NCBI RefSeq assembly: GCF_012489685.1
Contig: NC_080041.1
Location: 134,803,785 to 134,867,784 of the forward strand
Length of the DNA: 64,000 bases
Direction: 5' to 3'
Origin: Lotus japonicus
Taxonomy: Eukaryota; Streptophyta; Magnoliopsida; Fabales; Fabaceae
Shown here in pieces: positions 48,013 through 59,926 of this stretch; the stretch's first letter is position 1, and each line of letters opens with the position of its first letter. Both the position numbers and the translations under genes were made by a program. The notes beneath the pieces were generated by a model. That model had not been told where the DNA came from. It saw only the letters and a program-made list of their open reading frames with translations, and did no database searches.

Positions 48013-50134
48013 ATGATATGGGGCAGGGATATGTTAGCTGCAATTTACAGTAACCAGAAGAAGAAAGCATCAATCATGTTCAGTCTGCATACAAAGCAAT
48101 AACTTCGATCTCTCTTGTACTTTTCTCTTTGTTTATGATTTTGTCATGTCCACCTTGGTGGTTAAATTGGATTTATTATCAGATTTAAACCATATCTAGT
48201 CCAAATTACATTTGAATAACCCTAGTCTCGTTCGATTATGTTTGGATATCCGTTTGCATAGGTAAAACATACATTTTAAGATTAAATTGAATGAATTTTT
48301 TTCTTATGATTTGATATAAAAGCTGGAACTCTAGCTATGCAATATAACTGGTGTTTAATTATCTTTTCCAACAAAGCAAGAAAATTGGCACTGTTCACAG
48401 TGTCTTTAACTTAATAATGAATTCTTATTTTATTAGGAGACAAACTTGCTGTTAATTGATTCTTTGTGTATCAATTAACTATAGTAATCTACAAACACGT
48501 GATTGGTTGATGTGATATGTATGTGTTTGATTCTTCTTAATCAGGGTTTTAGGTTTGAGTGTTGTGTATAGAAAAATAATATTGTATTACTCAGAGAACT
48601 AATCACACTAGAATATAAATGTTCATGACTCAAATTAGATTGTTTCTTTTGGATGATACTTGCCCTAATACCAAAATTCAAGTTTAGTATTCGTGGTACG
48701 CATCTTACGTAGTTACATATCACATAGTTGGGATTCAGTTTTCTATTTTATGACATGTGCAAAACGTTCCAAGTGCACTTAATTAGCAATGATTCTACCC
48801 TAGAAAACAGAGGAAGGGAGAAAACAATGAGTCAATGAGGTTGGTGGTATATTCAACTGGCATTTCCTCTGGTACAAGAAAAAAATCCTGAGTCAAATAC
48901 ATGAGTGACATGTACCAATAGAAAAATTACACTAAGATTTATTAATTAATAATATTGTGAACTTCTTAAAACTCTAAATCAACCAGTAAGTTTATTGTAA
49001 TTATAAACTAACCCCATAACCTTCTCTTTTTCGAATTCAGTCCTCTTGTTAGGTGAAAAAATTGTGGACACTAGATTAATTTTTTCAAATAATTTTTTCA
49101 TCTACTTTCACATCTGTTCTTCGTTTGGCAACTGGTTTAGGGTAAAAGAAAACAAATCTTGGCACAGGACTGACGGAGACGAAGTAAGCACAAACCCAAA
49201 AATCCAAAATCTTTTACTTTTTTCATTCACTTCCAAACACAAAAGTACCAATATAATCCGTAATAGGGGAAAAGCAAATTGGTAAAAATTTGAAATGTTT
49301 CCACCAGATGAATAGTTCTTCTCTATTACACAGGGCCAAAAAATGAAGTAAAGGGAGGAAACAAAGGAAAAAAAAACAGGGCACACGCGGAGGAGAGAGA
49401 GAGAGAGATCTGGGCGGCTCGGCCATGCTGTTCGCGGCAGCGAAGAGAGTGCTCTGTGAAGGATCCGAAGCCTTTGGTGGTGATAGCCCCGAGCACGGTG
49501 TGCGGCGTGGTGACGTCGAAACAGAGGGAGAGAAGCGAAGGAGAAGAGGGCAAAGAGGAGATCCGTGATGAGGGAGAATGGCGGCGCCGGTTCCAGGGAG
49601 AAGCGATTCGCAGTGGCGAGGAGTTGAACTGAAGGATAAGGGAAGGAGATTGTGAGGGAGAAATAGAAGAACAGAGCAGCGAGGACGAACAGGGCGTTCC
49701 TGGTCGCGGTGGCAGTTTGGCATCTCCGACGGCGTGGTGGCTTCACGGTGGAACGTAAATAGGGTAAAAAAGAATCCAGTCAGCTCTTATTTATTCACAC
49801 GTCATATTAAGTGGACAAAGATTACTGGTACACTTCACTCCTGTAACCTACACTCATTTAATTTTATGGGTACCCAAGTATGCACCTATTCAACTTATCA
49901 TGTGGTATGGCCGTATGGGCAATAATATTTACAATGAATGGGTGTATTTCAAGGTCAACGATTTCTTCCAGATAACTATTTAATGTCTATGGCATCCAGA
50001 CAATGATTATATATAGCTTTTGGTCTTACATTCCTACATAGTGATAAGAGTTAAGGGTATATGGGTTGAGTGAGATGAATGGTTCAGAGTTTGAATTCTG
50101 AGGAGGACTAATTTACTAACATTACTAACAACTA
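48013..50134. other. Intergenic DNA after the phosphotransfer gene
   Basis: AT-rich, with one GC-rich island at 49380-49740 that supports three overlapping minus-strand frames. The longest, 49108-49746, has 212 codons, begins MKPPRRRRCQTATATRNALF and has a hydrophobic segment. None matches a known family, and frames compete, so I treat it as possible captured or decayed genic DNA. A weak third SINE-like stretch lies near 50038-50110. Confidence 0.45.
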
Positions 50135-50411
50135 CTCCCTCCGTCCCTAATTATAAGCTAAAGTTGTAAAAATCACACTTATTAAGAAAGCCTTAATTGA
50201 TGCATTGGTTTTCAAAAAAAATGTACAACTTTCTATGTTTACCCCTATTTATGATAACACTTTTTCATCATTGTACTACTAATGGTGGTGCTCCACTACC
50301 AATAAATGCAAGGGTGAATATGGAAAGAAATATTAACTTTTGCAAGGTTAGCTTATATTTAGTGACACAAAAAAAGTCTCAATGTTAGCTTATAATTAGG
50401 GATGGAGGGAG
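50135..50411. mobile_element. Stowaway-type MITE, 277 bp, TA duplication
   Basis: The ends CTCCCTCCGTCCCTAATTAT and ATAATTAGGGATGGAGGGAG are inverted repeats, flanked by TA on both sides (50133-50134 and 50412-50413). This is the hallmark of Tc1/mariner Stowaway MITEs. Confidence 0.93.
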
Positions 50412-51085
50412 TAATATTTATCTATAAAAAAATTACAAAAGGCATCATGCATCCAATTATGCTTCATCCGTTTTAGAAATGTTATTGTTTTAGTTACTTT
50501 TTAATTTTTTCAAAAAGTTTGTTATTTTAGAAAATTAATACGTGTGTTTTTTAATTTTTTTCGTCTATACCTTTATTGAATAATTTTTTTCTCACTTATC
50601 ACATTTCATATTAAGCAACCACAACTCTTCTTTATCAGTTACATTCTTCTCTATCCAAAGTAAAATTTAATACTTCCACATGTTATTAATAAAATTAAAT
50701 AGGGCGTTTTAATAACATTGTACCATCAATAATTATTTTCTTACTTTATATGTCACAACTTTAAACAACAATCTCTCTAAGTGTGAGCTACTCATATGGA
50801 CTTTTCTCTTTAACTTCAATATGAGTGAGAGTGCTTGAAGCCAACAAGAAGCACGTACAGCTGCACAAGTATTTCTCTCAAACACACTTATAGAGGCTAT
50901 ATAAATATTAGGTACCGTTTAACTTAAGTTTATTTTTATCTTTAAAGCTATATTTAAGTTAAACCTCAAAATAAGAGTTTTAAGAAAAACGCAAAATTTA
51001 TTTGTTAGTTTATATTCTTTATAGTTTATTGTTAGTTTTTATATTCACGACAATCGGTGGTCTCAATGTTATGATTATGGAGGGG
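50412..51085. other. Intergenic AT-rich DNA
   Basis: No gene seen. A stretch beginning ATGCTTCATCCGTTTTAGAAATG may be an old MITE end. Confidence 0.45.
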
Positions 51086-51844
51086 TCAAATAACACTGGT
51101 GGTGGACGTCAATGTTACCAGACGGTGGTGGTGGTAGTAGAGATAGTTGTTACCTAGCAGCATGAGTGATATAGGTGGATGTGGTGGTAGAGGGTGGAAG
51201 TGATGGCAACGAATACAGTGGTGGTGGTAAGTGTTACCTAATGGCGACAATAGCGACGACGATGATAGTGGTGGAGGCCGTTGGTGGTATGGTAAAAGTG
51301 GTGGCAATTGTGATGGTAGAGTGGTGGAGGCCCACTTGGTGGCGTCGATGGTGGTGGTGATGGCGATGAAGTTGGAGGTTGTGGTGGAGGTGGAGGTGGT
51401 GGTGGAGGTGGAGGTGGGTGTCATCGTGTGGCAACAATAGTCTTGGTGGTGACAACTACAATGGTGGTGGATCGGAAGGGCGACGGTTGCAATGATGGTA
51501 TAAGTGGTGGAGGTAGCGACAGAGTCAATGACAATGGCGAGGGGGCTGCTAGCGGTGGCGTTGTGGTGGTATAGGGTGGTGTTGACAACGACATTGGTTG
51601 AGGTGGGTGTTACTCGGTGGCAATTGTGATCGTGAAGGTGGCATTGACGATGGTTGTTGTGGAAGAAAGTGGTGGTGGAGATGATGGTGGGTTGAGGCGG
51701 CAATGAAGGTGATGCTGTCGATGACAATGGTGGAAGGTGATGTTGCCATGCCGACAATGGTGGTGGAGATGGGAGTTGTGGTAGCGAATTGAAGGCGGTG
51801 ACAATGGCAACAGTTGATATAGTGTGAGTACGAGCATGACACAT
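51086..51844. repeat. GGTGG-rich degenerate minisatellite
   Basis: About 750 bp of imperfect GTGGTGGNGG-type repeats on the plus strand, strongly G over C. Open frames exist on both strands (His/Pro/Ser/Thr-rich on minus, Gly/Val-rich on plus) only because the repeat lacks stop codons. No domain is recognisable. Confidence 0.75.
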
Positions 51845-51936
51845 TGACCTCTAGTTTTTTCAAACTCTTCTTGATACATTTTTTCAAAAAACTTATTATT
51901 ATCTTCTTTTACAATAAAAATAAGTTACTTATTTTA

Positions 51937-52600
51937 GGTTTAAATAACCTTTTGGTCCTTGAAATTGTAAAGGGAATCAAATCTGATCCTTGTAAATTTT
52001 TTTGCATCAAAGTAGGTCCCTAAAATTGTTTTTTTAATCTAATTAACTCCTTTTGCTCAATTTTGACCAGTCAACGGTCCAATGACAAGCCTAGTCAGCT
52101 AAGGACGGCCACGTGGACTTTTTCACATCAATTTTAGTCCCTTGAAAAGTATTTTAATCAATTTTAGTCCTTGTTTCTTCCACCTTCATCTTCTTCCTCT
52201 TCCACCTTCTTCCTCTTCCTTCATAACTCAAATCCCATAAATTCAAAAGGAAGAATAAGGTGAATGTGATGAACACATAGTTTTTTTAGGGTTTTGAATT
52301 TCTAGATTTAAGGATTTGAGTTATGGAGGAAGAGGAAGAAGGTGGAAGAGGAAGGTGGAAGAACAAGGACTAAAATTGATTAAAATATTTTTCAAGGGAC
52401 TAAAATTGATGTGAAAAAAGTCCATGTGGCCATCCTTAGTTGACTAGGCTTTCCACTGGACCGTTGACTAGTCAAAATTGAGCAAAATGACTTAATTAGA
52501 TTAAAAAAACAATTTTAGGGACCCAGTTTAATGCGAAAATTTTACAGAGATCATATTTGATTCTCTTTACAATTTCAAGGACCAAAAGAGTATTTACTAA
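51937..52600. mobile_element. Foldback/MULE-like hairpin element, about 660 bp
   Basis: Nearly the whole element is one inverted repeat. The left arm has TTTTGGTCCTTGAAATTG, GACTTTTTCACATC and GGACTAAAATTGAT-type blocks; the right arm repeats them in reverse complement, with a short loop near 52240-52300. Arms of about 300 bp would form a long hairpin RNA if transcribed. A target duplication was not found. Confidence 0.8.
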
Positions 52601-53711
52601 GAGTTTTTCATAAATTTCTATTTAGCACATGGATAATGGGGGTTGAGCATGGTGTTGTGAGACTGTCATGGCTTGATGGTGGCTGTTGCAATGAAGCATA
52701 ACTGTTGTTGTCTTGGCACAGGCTACAGAGGCTTTTGGGGTGTTAGAAGGGTTGAAGCTAAAATTGGGGAGTAGTGTTGCATGTTCATCTATGGGTAGAG
52801 TCAAATTGTGTCATGTTGAACATGAAGTTGCACAGGAACGAGTTGCTTAATTCTTATATTGGTTTGATCATTCAAGAGATTTGCAGGTTAGTTTCAACTT
52901 TTTAGCTTAACTCATTATTCTCTCATCTACCGCGGGGTGCGAAGAAGGCAACTCATTATTTGTCCAAACATGCTCTTATGTTGTGTATCATATTTGGCTA
53001 GGACGCACCCCTCCTTGTATTTAATCTTATATCCTTTCAAATGTTTTACTGATGACAAGTTAATATATTATTGTCTACATTTTTTGTAAATAAAAAAACT
53101 AAGAATTTGTCAATGTATTCTTGAAAAATTGTATTGTTTAAATATTGCATTGAGCATTATGATTTTTAAATAATATAAATTTAAGTATTGTGGGACTGGA
53201 TATCTAAAATTAAATATTTGTTTTATTTTACGAAAAATTTTCACATGATAATGAGGAATTAGACTTATCTTGACATAAATGCTTTATATTATTTTTATAT
53301 TTTGATAGTCAACATTTAATAAAACAATGTTCTCAAGAGAACACAATATGTGTCAACTTCATCAAATGACGAAAAGAGAACCAAAATACAAAGGAGAACT
53401 TAATAGATAGTGGAGCTCTCTAATATATAGGCGCCTATATAAGTGGGCTAGACCCGACTTGGTAAAAAATACCATAACCTTAAGCACAATCTTAACACTA
53501 TGTAGTAGTCACAATATAAAAGTCCAAATGCAAACAAAAGGTTGATACAAGGAAAGCATGATACAAGCAATACAAACTAAGATAGAAGTCGAGTCTTGAA
53601 TGAAAACTTCAACAAACTTTCCAAAGAAGATTTTATCCAATTTCCTCTCTCTCTCTAGGCAAATATGCATCAAAAGGGACACATAAATACTTTTCAAAGC
53701 AACAAATAATC
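52601..53711. other. Intergenic DNA
   Basis: AT-rich. A short plus-strand frame near 52718-52850 contains EAFGVLEGLKLKLG, faintly like an RNase H segment of a LINE, too weak to call. No gene seen. Confidence 0.4.
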
Positions 53712-54030
53712 AAGTGTGAAATGTGTGCGGGAAATCACCCCACATGCCATTGTCCTTTTTGGGAGGAAGAGGTGGACTGCATGAACAATGAGCAAAGGCG
53801 TAAGGGCAATGACTAATGATTATTCTAGCCAGGGGCACTCGACAATACAACAACAACCCGAGTTTGGAGCATGATGTTGGACCTTCTCCTTATCAACAAC
53901 GTCAACCACCCCTCTAAGATGAGACTTCTAAATTAGAAAATACATTAACTTAATTTACATAGGTTTCCATGTTTATCAAGAAGAACACTGATGTTGGACA
54001 ACTTGCATAGAAAATGACTCAAAACCAAAT
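53712..54030 (+). pseudogene. Decayed retrotransposon gag-like remnant
   Basis: One frame reads CEMCAGNHPTCHCPFWEEE, resembling the Cys/His knuckle of plant Ty3-type gag polyproteins, and soon stops. A second frame further on carries ENTLT, VSMFIKKNTDVGQLA and KMTQNQ, separated by stop codons, which resembles the adjoining gag linker. Frameshifts and stops make it a dead fragment. No LTRs were identified. Confidence 0.6.
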
Positions 54031-54259
54031 AGGAACATTTTTTGATTAACAAAATTACAGGACTCAATTTGCGCCATTAAAAATAAGGGACCCGAATTAC
54101 ACAATCATAATAAATAAGGACAAAAAATGAAATAAAGCAAAGTGCAATTAAGCCATTTTAAAAATAAAAATCCGATTTATATTTGTAAAAAAACCACTTA
54201 GTGTGAATGCCAAATGGGCTTAAACATTTTTTTTAACTCTTAAAATAAAATAAAATTTA

Positions 54260-54789
54260 GGGTAAAAAGCATTTTTGGCCCCTGATGTTTTAAGTTTGTG
54301 CAAATTCTGCCCCTACTCTATTTTTGTCGACGTTTCTACCCCTCATGTTTTCAAACAGTACACAGTCTACCCCTTCGTTCGTCAGGCTTTCTCAGGAGAG
54401 GTTCCTGAGTGGATTAGAGAGATGAAGAGGAGTATATGAAGTTGATGATTATCAAGGAAATGATATAAATTAAATTTGCTTAATGTATATATCAATTATG
54501 TATAGAACTGAACTGGTTAAAAACATGTTTTGCTACTTACAAGTCTTGAGTTTGAATCTCTCATGCCCTTTTTTTTCCAATTTCACTTGTAATTTCCACG
54601 TGGCAAGTCCAAAAAATATAAAAAAAAACCAAATCAGTTCATTCCGTTAGTTTTTTAACGTGTCTGACTGACGGAGGGGTAGACGGTGCATTGTTTGAAA
54701 ACATGAGGGGTAGAAACATCGACAAAAATAGAGCAGGGGCATAAATTGCACAAACTTAAAACATCAGGGGCCAAAAGTGTTTTTTTCCC
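54260..54789. mobile_element. MULE-type inverted-repeat element, 530 bp, exact 9-bp duplication
   Basis: The ends are GGGTAAAAAGCATTTTTGGC on the left and, on the opposite strand, GGGAAAAAAACACTTTTGGC on the right. Inverted homology extends about 130 bp (for example CCCCTCATGTTTTCAAACA and its complement). An exact 9-bp target duplication, TAAAATTTA, flanks it (54251-54259 and 54790-54798). It is non-coding. Confidence 0.88.
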
Positions 54790-54959
54790 TAAAATTTAAA
54801 ACAACCCTTTTCTGTTGGGTGAATAAACAACCTTATAGCTAGTTTAATTTTATGCAAACACAAATGGGCTTAATACAAAATACAAAAAGACAATGCCTAT
54901 TCCTTGCAAATTTTATTGCGCGGGTTGTTCGAAAATATACTCCGAAACGAAAAGTTCAG

Positions 54960-55048
54960 TTTCCCGCGAATCTCAGTGTGAACGCCACGTCATCGATCCG
55001 CGTCTCACGCTCTCGACCAATCAGAACCGAGGCTCGAGTTCTATATAA
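54960..55048 (+). promoter_or_regulatory. S-phase histone promoter: E2F site, type I element, CCAAT, TATA
   Basis: In order these are TTTCCCGC (54960-54967, E2F consensus), CCACGTCATCGATCCGCG (54985-55002, the plant histone type I element combining a hexamer and an octamer), CCAAT (55017-55021) and TATATAA (55042-55048). The TATA box is about 140 bp before the H2A.X start codon. The arrangement predicts peak transcription at the G1/S transition. Confidence 0.88.
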
Positions 55049-55186
55049 TCCATTTCCACTCACAAACCCTTTTCATTCTTCACTCGCTCGCTGTCTTCTC
55101 ACCTCTCTCACAGCTTCTCCGCGCTCTGATACTGGATCGCAATTTCTAGGGTTAGGGTTTCCCAATTTCTTCCTCGATCGTAGAGA

Positions 55187-55763
<577 letters not shown>

Positions 55764-57389
55764 GGGTTTTGATGTCTCCTCTGTTGATTAGACCATAGTT
55801 TTATTTTGCTGCAGTTGTAATATACATCGATGTTTGATTTCTATATTGCTGCCCAGAGAGATTTGTTGTTTATCAGTGGGCAGAATTGGATGGCGTAGAA
55901 CCCTCTTTATAATGTTGGATGAATGATAAATGCTTTTGCCTGAATGTCTTGATTTCTAGTTTGTAGTTCTTATTTTTCTGGTGTGGCCACACAAGCATAT
56001 AGCGTTTTTCACCATAAGCATATGCTTGTCGATTCTGTCTCTGTTGGTTTGGTTATTTTTGTTGTAGCACTTTAGGGTTTAGGCTACATGGAGCTATGAC
56101 ATAACTCTGAGGATTTGTTGACAGATTTTTGTCACTCTTATCTTTCAATTTGGAGATATGCCATTGAGGTTTGTTGACAGATTTTGTTTAATGGCTTGAT
56201 TGTGATGGTCTCTTTGTTGTTGTACTTTCTATCGATTGTCCATGTTCCATGCATGTAGTGTGTACATAAGTCAGCTTTATCTTGGCCATTTCAGAATTTT
56301 ATAGCAGCAATGTTTACAATGATCAAGATTGTGCTTAACTCATCTTGGTGAGAATGAGAGTTTGTTTGTGATAATGGATTTGGGGTATGCTTTTTTTTAC
56401 TGGTGTTGTGCTTGTTTTGAATGGAGGACCTGTTAGTGGGTGAGACTCTCCAAACCACTTAGGAAATTGGCTATTTGGGAATGCATTTAGCATTGATCTG
56501 GTGAGCTCAACTTGCAGAAGCAAAAGTGTAGGTCAATACTCCAGAGTAATCTAAAGGGAGCAATGTATTCATTTCCGGTGGAGTAAACGTAGACTGAGTG
56601 TACACCTTAATCCTGAGCCCTCCTTGAAATGTGCTATTGCTTAGAACTACGGTCTAACTATTACAAGGCTTTAGTTTTGGATTGTTAGATTAGTAATGGA
56701 CAGTGAAGATAACAAGATGCTTCTTGCTTCACCAGAATAACTGCGGGTCTGAATCACTTATTGTTACCGTCTTATCTTTTGTCCCCAAACTTGGCCATGA
56801 AATCCAAAAAAAAATTTGAGCAATTAAAATTTATCATATATAAGTTTGTGAGTCTCACACATGTTATTTTCAATTGACATGGATAAATTTCATTGTTGAA
56901 ATAGGAAATTGAGATTCCATTTTATTTTCACATTGGCTTTAAATGGCATCCTTTCTGGGACCATATTGTTACTAAGATAAGTATATATTACAAATTACAA
57001 AATAATGCTTATTTTTTACTTGAATCTCTTGTATAGCCGCTGTCTCTTAATTTTTCAACCTACCAAAAACCAATTACATAACTATATTTAGTTATATTTT
57101 ATTTGATGATTATAATGAAATTTATTTAAATTGTAGCTTATTTTTAGGCGTATCATATAACATCTAGTAGGATGGACTCGTATCAAATGTGGTAAACGGA
57201 CATACAATTTTGTTTTATAATTTGATTTCAGAAATGTTTATCTCTTATTTATGTGGTGAAGAACGCATGCAATGGAAAAACATGCGAGAATGGCCATGGA
57301 GAGCTGGGTCTGTGGAAAATAATCAAACACGGTAGGAGATAGAGCCATAGAGGTAACTGGATTCCACCCATCACAACAACTTTGGCTGA
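55764..57389. other. Intergenic DNA between H2A.X and the M41-like gene
   Basis: It contains the histone 3' UTR and the presumed promoter of the next gene. No repeat with clear ends and no further gene were seen. Confidence 0.55.
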
Positions 57390-59926
57390 ATGGGCTATTT
57401 GGCTTTGATGCACTGTGTGGGTGTAACATCATGCCCCGGGCAACTGAAACTTGTGAGGGTCAGAATCCAATGCTCCACCACCAACGTTGGTGTCAGTAGG
57501 CGACAATTGCTGGAGAAACTGGACAAGGAGTTACTTAAAGGGGATGATAGAGCTGCTCTAGCACTTGTCAAGGATTTGCAGGGTAAGCCTGATGGCCTTC
57601 GGTGTTTCGGTGCAGCCAGGCAGGTTAGTGAATGTAACAATTTCGAAGCTTCTGTTAGTAGTTTCCGGGTTTCGGGAAATTCTTCTACAATTGATTCTAA
57701 AACTAATCAATTTTGGGAGAAGTTTCTGTAAGTAGTTTATGGATTTCAGAATTGGTTTTGAGAACTTCAAACAAGCTTTTTACTCTGTTTCCTCAATTGC
57801 AACTTGTTTCTTGTCAACTTTCTTTAGGTTGTGCATAATCTTCTAACTTGAAGAAAATTTGATATAAGTGATAATTTGTGTGGACTTGTAGTGTGAAATT
57901 GTGAAGTATGGCTAGGAAAGATCAGAGATTGCAGCTTGCTTCATTTAATGTGTGAATGCATTTGCAGGTGCCTCAAAGGCTTTACACCTTGGATGAATTG
58001 AAGCTTAATGGAATAGAAGCTGAGTCTCTTCTATCACCGGTGGATTCAACTCTTGGTTCAATAGAGAGAACACTGCAGATTGCTGCTATTGCAGGAGGGC
58101 TTACTGCATGGAATGCCTTTGGAATTTCCCCACAGCAACTCTTCTATATATCACTGGGTTTGCTGTTTCTCTGGACTCTGGACACGGTAGTACCTTAGTT
58201 ATTCGTTTTGTGATAACTAATAGCATGTTTGGATCAGCTTATATTTTTTCTCAAAATCAACTTTGGTACTCAAAAGCTGCTCATATAAGCTTCACCAAAA
58301 TTGATTCTGGCTTTAGAATCAGTTGTCGAAGGATTTCCAAACATTACAAGACATTCTACTTGCATCGTTTGCTGGAGCTTATTCTCATTTCTCTAATTCT
58401 GTCTTGTTGTGATGTGTATAATTTTGTTAATCTTATTAGAAAGGTTTTATCCAAGTTGGTTCACTTAACAATATGAATGAAAGATTTTATTTTCTGTATC
58501 CGTTAATATAGCACCTTTGCTTATTACTACTAGGTAAATATTTATATTCATTGCATTGTAAAAGTCAGGACCAAGTTTGTGTATCAATCATTATTAGTTT
58601 ACTAAGACTTACCATTTTATTGATATTTATTTTCTGATATGCTACTTAAACATTTACAGCAGAAGTATTTTCTTGACCATGCTTATCAAATTGATTGTTT
58701 GCAGGTCTCTTATGGTGGAGGTCTTGGTAACTTGGTTGTTGATACAATTGGTCATAGCTTCAGTAAAAAATACCACAATAGGGTTATTCAGGTCAGATTC
58801 ATGCCATCCTCTTATTCGTTGCACTCAAAATAATTTTACTTCTATGAATTTACATCATCGTAATGACCATTAACTAACCTTGCCAATATTTAATTATGCA
58901 GCATGAAGCTGGCCATTTTTTAATTGCTTATCTAGTAGGAATACTTCCTAAAGGATATACTCTTTCCAGTTTGGATGCCCTAAAGAAGGATGGTTCTCTC
59001 AATGTTCAAGCAGGCTCAGCCTTCGTGGATTTTGAGTTCCTCGAAGAAGTTGGTTGCTTTATTTGTTCCATATATTTAATGCACAATTTTTATTCTTAAG
59101 GTACCAGATAGAGAGAGAAATTGACAACTAGGGATGTGTCTTTGCATGAATTTAATTGCCCTAGTAATCTAGCTTTGACTCGTGTCACAGTTTACCATCA
59201 ATAATACGGGTTTGCATAGCTGTTTTCGCTAAGTGACTCCATATCAGTTATTTAATTGAGACAGGGAATACATGTTTTTAACCTGCATCAGTTTTGAACT
59301 TTTTGCTTATCAAGTTCCTTTGAATTGCATTTAGTTGACAACTATATCTGCTGATTGTTATCACCTTTCATGTGTTGCAGGTTAATGCGGGGAAAGTATC
59401 AGCTAAAGTATGTTGTTGTCTTACCAAATCTAATTTTCACTGCTATCAGTTTGCTTTATTTATTGATATGCCGATTTCATAGTTTAATTATGTTAAAACC
59501 TTTGTTTTATGTTATTAGACATTGAACAAATTTTCATGTATAGCCTTGGCTGGTGTGTGCACTGAGTATCTTATATATGGATTTTCTGAAGGAGGCCTGG
59601 ATGACATAAGAAAGGTTTATGCACTTTTGAACATTCTTTTTCAGTCAAGACAAATGTAAAACAGCATTGATGTGTCTAAATGTACTTTTCTTGATTGTGT
59701 ATAGTTGGATTCATTGCTCAGCGGCCTGGGATTCACACAAAAGAAGGTAGACTCTCAAGTTAGATGGTCCGTGCTAAACACGGTCTTGCTCTTGCGTCGA
59801 CATGAAGCAGCTCGAGCAAAGCTTGCAGATGCCATGTCCATGGGAAACTCAGTGGGATCCTGCATCGACATTATAGAAAATTCTATTGATGTTTCAGATC
59901 TGTTAGCTGAAACTGGATCCCCTTGA
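57390..59926 (+). CDS. Plastid M41-like zinc metalloprotease without AAA domain, 343 aa
   Basis: Seven exons join in frame: 57390-57623, 57968-58186, 58705-58791, 58902-59048, 59381-59407, 59519-59614 and 59705-59926 (TGA). The N-terminus is basic and Ser/Cys-containing, like a chloroplast transit peptide. Two hydrophobic segments (about residues 114-130 and 134-150) suggest a membrane anchor. The zinc-binding HEAGH follows at residues 181-185, as in FtsH (M41) peptidases, and the later GGLDDIRKLD region would supply acidic residues. There is no Walker A/B AAA ATPase module. It closely resembles the product of Arabidopsis At5g27290, whose substrate is unknown to me. The start was chosen as the first Met of the open frame; Met at 57408 is an alternative. 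Confidence 0.9.
58223..58345. mobile_element. Short MITE in intron 2 of the M41-like gene
   Basis: Bounded by GCATGTTTGGATCAGCTT and TTTCCAAACAT, inverted ends, with AAAATCAACTTTGG and CCAAAATTGATT pairing inside. A related partial sequence lies in an intron of the phosphotransfer gene near 47187-47280. Confidence 0.6.

Noticed and set aside
49108..49746. 212-codon minus-strand frame
   Set aside because: Three overlapping frames compete, the product matches no family, and no splice pattern leads onward. Noted only as possible captured DNA.
51086..51844. 252-codon minus-strand frame rich in His, Pro, Ser and Thr
   Set aside because: Created by a stop-free GGTGG repeat. Frames are open on both strands and no domain is recognisable.
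52718..52850. RNase H-like peptide EAFGVLEGLKLKLG
   Set aside because: Too short and without catalytic residues or neighbouring LINE domains.
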